Below, piece by piece: positions 8,360-10,865 of a stretch of 10,865 nucleotides of DNA. Origin of the DNA: Burkholderiales bacterium (GTDB lineage: Bacteria; Pseudomonadota; Gammaproteobacteria; Burkholderiales; Burkholderiaceae_D); NCBI GenBank assembly GCA_005800405.1, contig SYFN01000112.1:1-10865 (forward strand). The letters are read 5' to 3'. The first letter of the stretch is position 1. Each line of letters begins with the position of its first letter. The notes beneath the pieces are model-generated. The model was not told where the DNA came from, ran no database searches, and saw only the letters and a list, made by a program, of their open reading frames with translations. The translations under genes and the position numbers were made by a program.

Positions 8360-9502
8360 CTAGCGCGCAGCGGCTGGCGCTGCTACTCTCACGCGCGTAC
8401 CGGTTTGCAGGTTGCCCATGTCGGTGCGTATTACCTGCGCACCAAAATCCAGGCCCGAAACGATTTCTATCAGGTATTCGTCACCACTTCGGCCATCAAT
8501 CCCCACGGTAACCGCAGTCTTGTTCAATTGCCCATCCTTGATGGTGTAAACAAATGTACCCTGACCATCCTTGCGCACTGCGCTCTGCGGCAAGGCCAGC
8601 ACACTCTGTTTCGCCTTCAGAACCAACTGCGCCTCCGCGAACATGCCAACGCGCAGCACGTTCTTCGGATTGGCGACTTGTACATAAGCCAGCACTGAGC
8701 GTGAGCCCGCCTGGGTGGAGGGATTGACGCGAACGACCTTGCCTTCGAAGGTTTCCGGCAAGCCCTCTATATGCAAGCTTACGGGCTGGCCGACGACAAT
8801 CTGCGCAATGTCGCTTGTGGGTACCGCTGCTTGCAGCTCCATTTTCTGCAGATTGACGATATCAAGCAGCTTGTTGTCCGGCGAGACTTTTTCTCCGGGC
8901 TGTACGTAGCGCGCTGCGACCAGCCCTGAGATAGGCGTCCGAATGATGGTCTCGTTCAGTGATTTCTGCACAATATTCATCGCGCCGCGTGCCGCAGCCA
9001 CATTCGCCTCTGTGGCCGCGTACTGGCTTGCCGCATTGTCAAATGCATTCCGCGAAATGAATCCCTTCTCCACCAGCACACGATTGTTGTCGCGTGTCTT
9101 GGTCGCAATCTCGAGCTGAGCGAGGGCAGCATCCAAGTGACCACGGGCCTGCGCCACCCGCGCCTCATACTCGGTGCCGTCGGTCACCACCACGATTTGT
9201 CCCGCACGTACAGACTCGCCCTCGCGGACCAGTACCTGCCGCACATCAGCGGGCACGCGCGCTTTGACCGTGGACATATCGACCGCGCGCAGCGATCCTG
9301 ACAGTGAGAGTGTTTGCCGAATTTCGACCGGGCTCGCTGTCACGACTTCCTGTGTTAAAAATTCCAGCGTTGGTGGCACCGCCACCACTGGCGCTGCCGA
9401 TTTTGCCGGGGCAGCCGGGCGCTGCATCAGGCTCCAGATCACGCCGCCAGCAACGGTGAGCAGGATGAGCAGAACGAGCCCGCGAACAAGGTTTTTTGAC
9501 AT
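8360..9502 (-). CDS. RND efflux periplasmic adaptor (HlyD/AcrA family), membrane-anchored
   Basis: Membrane fusion protein of 380 residues from ATG 9502. Unlike the other adaptor it has no lipobox; residues 7-25 form one transmembrane anchor, followed by a Pro/Ala-rich linker. The first lipoyl half is at about 75-108 (VREGESVRAGQIVVV), a helical hairpin at about 110-182, the second lipoyl half with RTPISGLVAARYVQPGE at 188-204, and a beta-barrel with LRVGMFAEAQLVL at 283-295. A C-terminal membrane-proximal domain ends in an Ala-rich tail. An ATG 26 codons upstream (9580) would add a run of arginines and overlap the end of tetR, so it is rejected. The chosen start has no clear Shine-Dalgarno sequence; it lies 7 nt after the tetR stop, which suggests translation coupled to tetR. 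It is the partner of the RND permease 20 nt downstream. Confidence 0.93.
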   Translation of the reverse strand: MSKNLVRGLVLLILLTVAGGVIWSLMQRPAAPAKSAAPVVAVPPTLEFLTQEVVTASPVEIRQTLSLSGSLRAVDMSTVKARVPADVRQVLVREGESVRAGQIVVVTDGTEYEARVAQARGHLDAALAQLEIATKTRDNNRVLVEKGFISRNAFDNAASQYAATEANVAAARGAMNIVQKSLNETIIRTPISGLVAARYVQPGEKVSPDNKLLDIVNLQKMELQAAVPTSDIAQIVVGQPVSLHIEGLPETFEGKVVRVNPSTQAGSRSVLAYVQVANPKNVLRVGMFAEAQLVLKAKQSVLALPQSAVRKDGQGTFVYTIKDGQLNKTAVTVGIDGRSGDEYLIEIVSGLDFGAQVIRTDMGNLQTGTRVRVAAPAAAR

Positions 9503-9509
9503 AGTGTTT

Positions 9510-10199
9510 TTAGTGATGATTCGACGGCGGCTCGTGCGCCGTCTCGGTGCCACCCGCTTGAGACGGCGCCTGAAGACCATTGATCAGCAGATCAAGGTAA
9601 CAATCCAGATAATCGTTTGCCGAGATAGGCTCCAGCCTACAAGAGTGGAATGAATGTTTCCACATCATTAACATCACCAGCGGCGCAACAATCACGAGAT
9701 TGGCATTGACGGTATCGACCGCCCGAAACTCACCGCGGGTAATGCCGCGCTCAAGAATGCCCACGATCAGCGCATTGCACCGGGAAATCACCTCTTCATG
9801 ATAAAAGCGCGCAACGTCTGGGAAATTGCCTGATTCAGCCATCATCAGCTTCGAAATGCCGGATAGCTTGGTCTGGCCGACGCGGTCCCACCAGTTCAGA
9901 ATAAAGGCGCGCAACAGGTTTCGGCTGCTGCCGGTAGAGCGCTCTATATAGTCTTCCGCCTCGGCCAGCGCTGAGACCAGATTCTCGCGAACCACGGCCT
10001 TGAACAGTTCTTCCTTGTTTTCGAAATACAGATAGAGCGTCCCTTTCGAGACGCCTGCGCGCGCGGCCACATCGTCGAGCCGGGCAGCGGCATAGCCGCG
10101 TTCAACAAATAAATCCAAAGCCGCCGCCAGCAGCTCTTGCGGACGGGCGTCCTTGCGGCGTTCCCAACGAGGTTTGGTCTTCGGTTCCAGGGCGGGCAT
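9510..10199 (-). CDS. TetR/AcrR-family transcriptional repressor
   Basis: Predicted DNA-binding repressor of 229 residues, probably a homodimer released from DNA by a small-molecule ligand. Residues 1-18 are a basic tail. The TetR HTH spans about 20-66: ELLAAALDLFVERGYAAARL, then DDVAARAGVSKGTLYLYF with the recognition helix around 51-58, and NKEELFKAVV. The all-helical ligand domain (WWDRVGQTK, MMAESGNFPDVARFYHEEV) looks like the AefR-type C-terminal class, though I judge this by eye. The last 20 residues are polar and end in two histidines. It is first in the operon and transcribed in the same direction as its likely targets, so it should repress its own synthesis together with the pump. 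There is no evident ribosome site before ATG 10199, which may keep its level low. Confidence 0.93.
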   Translation of the reverse strand: MPALEPKTKPRWERRKDARPQELLAAALDLFVERGYAAARLDDVAARAGVSKGTLYLYFENKEELFKAVVRENLVSALAEAEDYIERSTGSSRNLLRAFILNWWDRVGQTKLSGISKLMMAESGNFPDVARFYHEEVISRCNALIVGILERGITRGEFRAVDTVNANLVIVAPLVMLMMWKHSFHSCRLEPISANDYLDCYLDLLINGLQAPSQAGGTETAHEPPSNHH

Positions 10200-10212
10200 G
10201 AGAGGGAAAATT

Positions 10213-10226
10213 ACTAACTAGCGAGT
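10213..10226. promoter_or_regulatory. Imperfect palindrome over the tetR start site, candidate TetR operator
   Basis: The 14-nt site ACTAACTAGCGAGT is an inverted repeat of form ACT-nn-CTAG-nn-AGT, with 10 of 14 positions symmetric. It lies between the -10 hexamer and the tetR start codon, over the expected transcription start, where a repressor would block initiation. A second symmetric element, TCAA-G-TTGA, overlaps the -35 at 10256-10264. Neither is confirmed, and TetR operators are often longer. Confidence 0.35.
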
Positions 10227-10230
10227 CAGC

Positions 10231-10259
10231 AATATAGGTGGCGGGCAATTATCAGTCAA
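10231..10259 (-). promoter_or_regulatory. Sigma70-type promoter of the tetR-efflux operon
   Basis: On the minus strand the -35 is TTGACT (10259-10254) and the -10 is TATATT (10236-10231), separated by exactly 17 nt. Each hexamer matches consensus at five of six positions. Transcription should start near 10224, leaving a leader of about 25 nt before the tetR ATG. It is by far the best promoter I see in the window. Confidence 0.75.
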
Positions 10260-10444
10260 GTTGAAACGCTGATTTGATACACAGAAATGCATTGAGTCTC
10301 GGAACCAGAGATGGGGAGGGGTTACGAAAATGGCGGCGGATTTATTGCTAAAAAATAAATTTTTAAAACGACGGTTAATGAGCAATACCCACTGAATTCC
10401 CAAGGTTCGTGTAAGCCTGCCTACCACCTGCCCCCTCAACATTG
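10260..10444. other. Intergenic region between tetR promoter and the divergent hypothetical ORF
   Basis: The left part holds ATCAG at 10251-10255 and CTGAT at 10269-10273 as loose inverted arms around the -35. Positions 10340-10370 are strongly AT-rich, with runs of A and T in near-symmetric order. I see no good plus-strand promoter or ribosome site for the hypothetical ORF. An open frame on the minus strand (10442-10218) lacks a ribosome site and crosses the tetR promoter, so I do not call it. Confidence 0.5.
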
Positions 10445-10741
10445 ATGAATGGAGAATTTTTCATCGGCGATCGTCTTTCCAGAAGTAACTCTCAAAGCAA
10501 TCTTCCCAATTATGGGCAGGGACAGTCTGACGATAAGAATAAGGATGTCGGCAATAAAAAGGATGGTGCTCCTGCCCAAGTGGAAAAAAACATCGGTCAA
10601 GGCCCTTCAGATAAAAATAAAGCTGTGCCGCAAATGAAATCGAAGGAAGAAAAAAAAGTAAAAACGCTCAGTGCAAGGGACACCGGTGATGAAGTAAAGA
10701 TACCTGATACCTTCGGGAGACTGTTTCTAGGGAAGCGCTGA
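10445..10741 (+). CDS. Hypothetical Lys/Asn/Gln-rich protein, 3' end truncated by an IS5-family element
   Basis: I do not recognise this family. From ATG 10445 (a TTG lies one codon earlier) it is 98 residues, very polar and rich in Lys, Asp, Asn, Gln and Ser, with no signal peptide, membrane segment or predicted fold. Its main sign of being real is an internal duplication: N-Y-GQG-Q-SDDKNK-D-V at 22-35 and N-I-GQG-P-SDKNK-A-V at 49-61, whose conserved residues differ almost only at third codon positions. The last residues, GKR, and the stop TGA at 10739-10741 lie in the insertion sequence that begins at 10731; the native C-terminus is lost or resumes beyond the element. No Shine-Dalgarno sequence precedes the start, and GC is lower than in the efflux genes, so the true start may be elsewhere or the gene may be a remnant. 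Confidence 0.5.
   Translation: MNGEFFIGDRLSRSNSQSNLPNYGQGQSDDKNKDVGNKKDGAPAQVEKNIGQGPSDKNKAVPQMKSKEEKKVKTLSARDTGDEVKIPDTFGRLFLGKR
10508..10627 (+). repeat. Two diverged copies of a 12-13 residue coding repeat
   Basis: Copy A is at 10508-10549 and copy B at 10589-10627, with a 39-nt spacer. They share the protein pattern N-x-GQG-x-SD-KNK-x-V, with one Asp absent from copy B. Of ten conserved residues, eight use a different third base (for example GGG/GGT, CAG/CAA, TCT/TCA, AAG/AAA). At DNA level the repeat is therefore weak while the peptide is kept. Confidence 0.7.
10727..10730. repeat. Candidate target-site tetranucleotide CTAG at the left IS end
   Basis: CTAG directly abuts the element end GGAAGCGCTG. 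IS5-group elements duplicate a YTAR tetranucleotide on insertion, and CTAG fits. The partner copy would lie past the right end of the element, outside the window. Confidence 0.6.
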
Positions 10742-10865
10742 TTTATTCCCCGAAGGCCTTCCCGTAACGCAGTTGTTCTTTTAGAATTACGTCTACGCCC
10801 CCTGCTAGCGAGACTGCTCATGCAAACTAGTTTCTCCGAACTAGAATACGCCGCGAAGAAGAAGA
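10731..10865 (+). mobile_element. Left end of an IS5-family insertion sequence (continues past the window)
   Basis: The element appears to start with GGAAGCGCTGATTTATTCC at 10731, similar in form to the GGAAGG-type terminal inverted repeats of the IS5 group. An 89-nt left leader, including the 10-nt palindrome GAAGGCCTTC at 10752-10761, runs to the transposase ATG at 10820, a typical distance for this group. The flanking CTAG and the IS5-type transposase N-terminus agree with each other. The right end and second inverted repeat are not visible, so the boundary is inferred from one side. Confidence 0.75.
10820..10865 (+). CDS. IS5-family transposase, first 15 codons (cut by window edge)
   Basis: The ATG at 10820 opens a frame reading MQTSFSELEYAAKKK before the window ends. 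The pattern of an aromatic-Ser-x2-E-[FY] segment followed by a lysine run is the characteristic start of IS5-group DDE transposases, which continue with a basic TRRxxFL segment. The DDE catalytic residues lie outside the window. The call rests on this N-terminus plus the IS end 89 nt upstream. There is only a weak purine stretch (GCGAGA) as ribosome site. Confidence 0.72.
   Translation, partial: MQTSFSELEYAAKKK

Noticed and set aside
10218..10442. 74-codon minus-strand frame between tetR and the hypothetical ORF
   Set aside because: It has no ribosome site, overlaps the strong tetR promoter and operator region, and ends just before tetR.
10597..10821. 74-codon minus-strand frame across the IS boundary
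   Set aside because: It runs across the junction between host DNA and the insertion sequence, so it cannot be an old gene, and it is antisense to the repeat-bearing ORF.

Overview
The window looks like a chromosomal stretch from a Gram-negative, probably betaproteobacterial genome. This rests on moderate GC in the genes, a complete RND/adaptor/TolC envelope apparatus, and the order methyltransferase - rhodanese - tolC, which I know from betaproteobacteria. No gene gives a species-level identification.

Almost everything lies on the minus strand and reads from about 10200 down to 1. In transcription order the genes are: a TetR-family repressor (9510-10199), a membrane-anchored adaptor (8360-9502), a complete RND permease of 1074 residues (5115-8339), a PCMT-family methyltransferase (4419-5078), a single-domain rhodanese (4082-4405) and a TolC-type outer-membrane channel (2745-4052). 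The gaps between these are only 7 to 36 nt, which suggests one operon. A strong sigma70-type promoter precedes tetR (10231-10259), with an imperfect palindrome over the expected transcription start that could be the repressor's own operator. After a 304-nt gap with no convincing gene (2441-2744) comes a second adaptor, this one a lipoprotein (1211-2440), and a second AcrB/MexB-like RND permease cut by the window edge after 397 residues (1-1191). The locus therefore carries two adaptor-permease pairs on either side of one outer-membrane channel.

The right end is different. Diverging from tetR on the plus strand is a lysine-rich, lower-GC hypothetical ORF (10445-10741) containing a duplicated 12-13 residue motif. 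It is interrupted at its 3' end by the left end of an IS5-family insertion sequence: a CTAG target-type tetranucleotide at 10727-10730, an element end starting at 10731, and the first 15 codons of the transposase at 10820-10865. The stop codon of the hypothetical ORF is supplied by the IS.

Working together, TetR probably controls production of the adjacent adaptor and RND pump, which would join TolC to expel hydrophobic or amphipathic compounds from the inner membrane and periplasm. The second pair could share the same TolC. The role of the methyltransferase and rhodanese inside this operon is not evident from sequence. I see no tRNA, rRNA, CRISPR array or phage gene.
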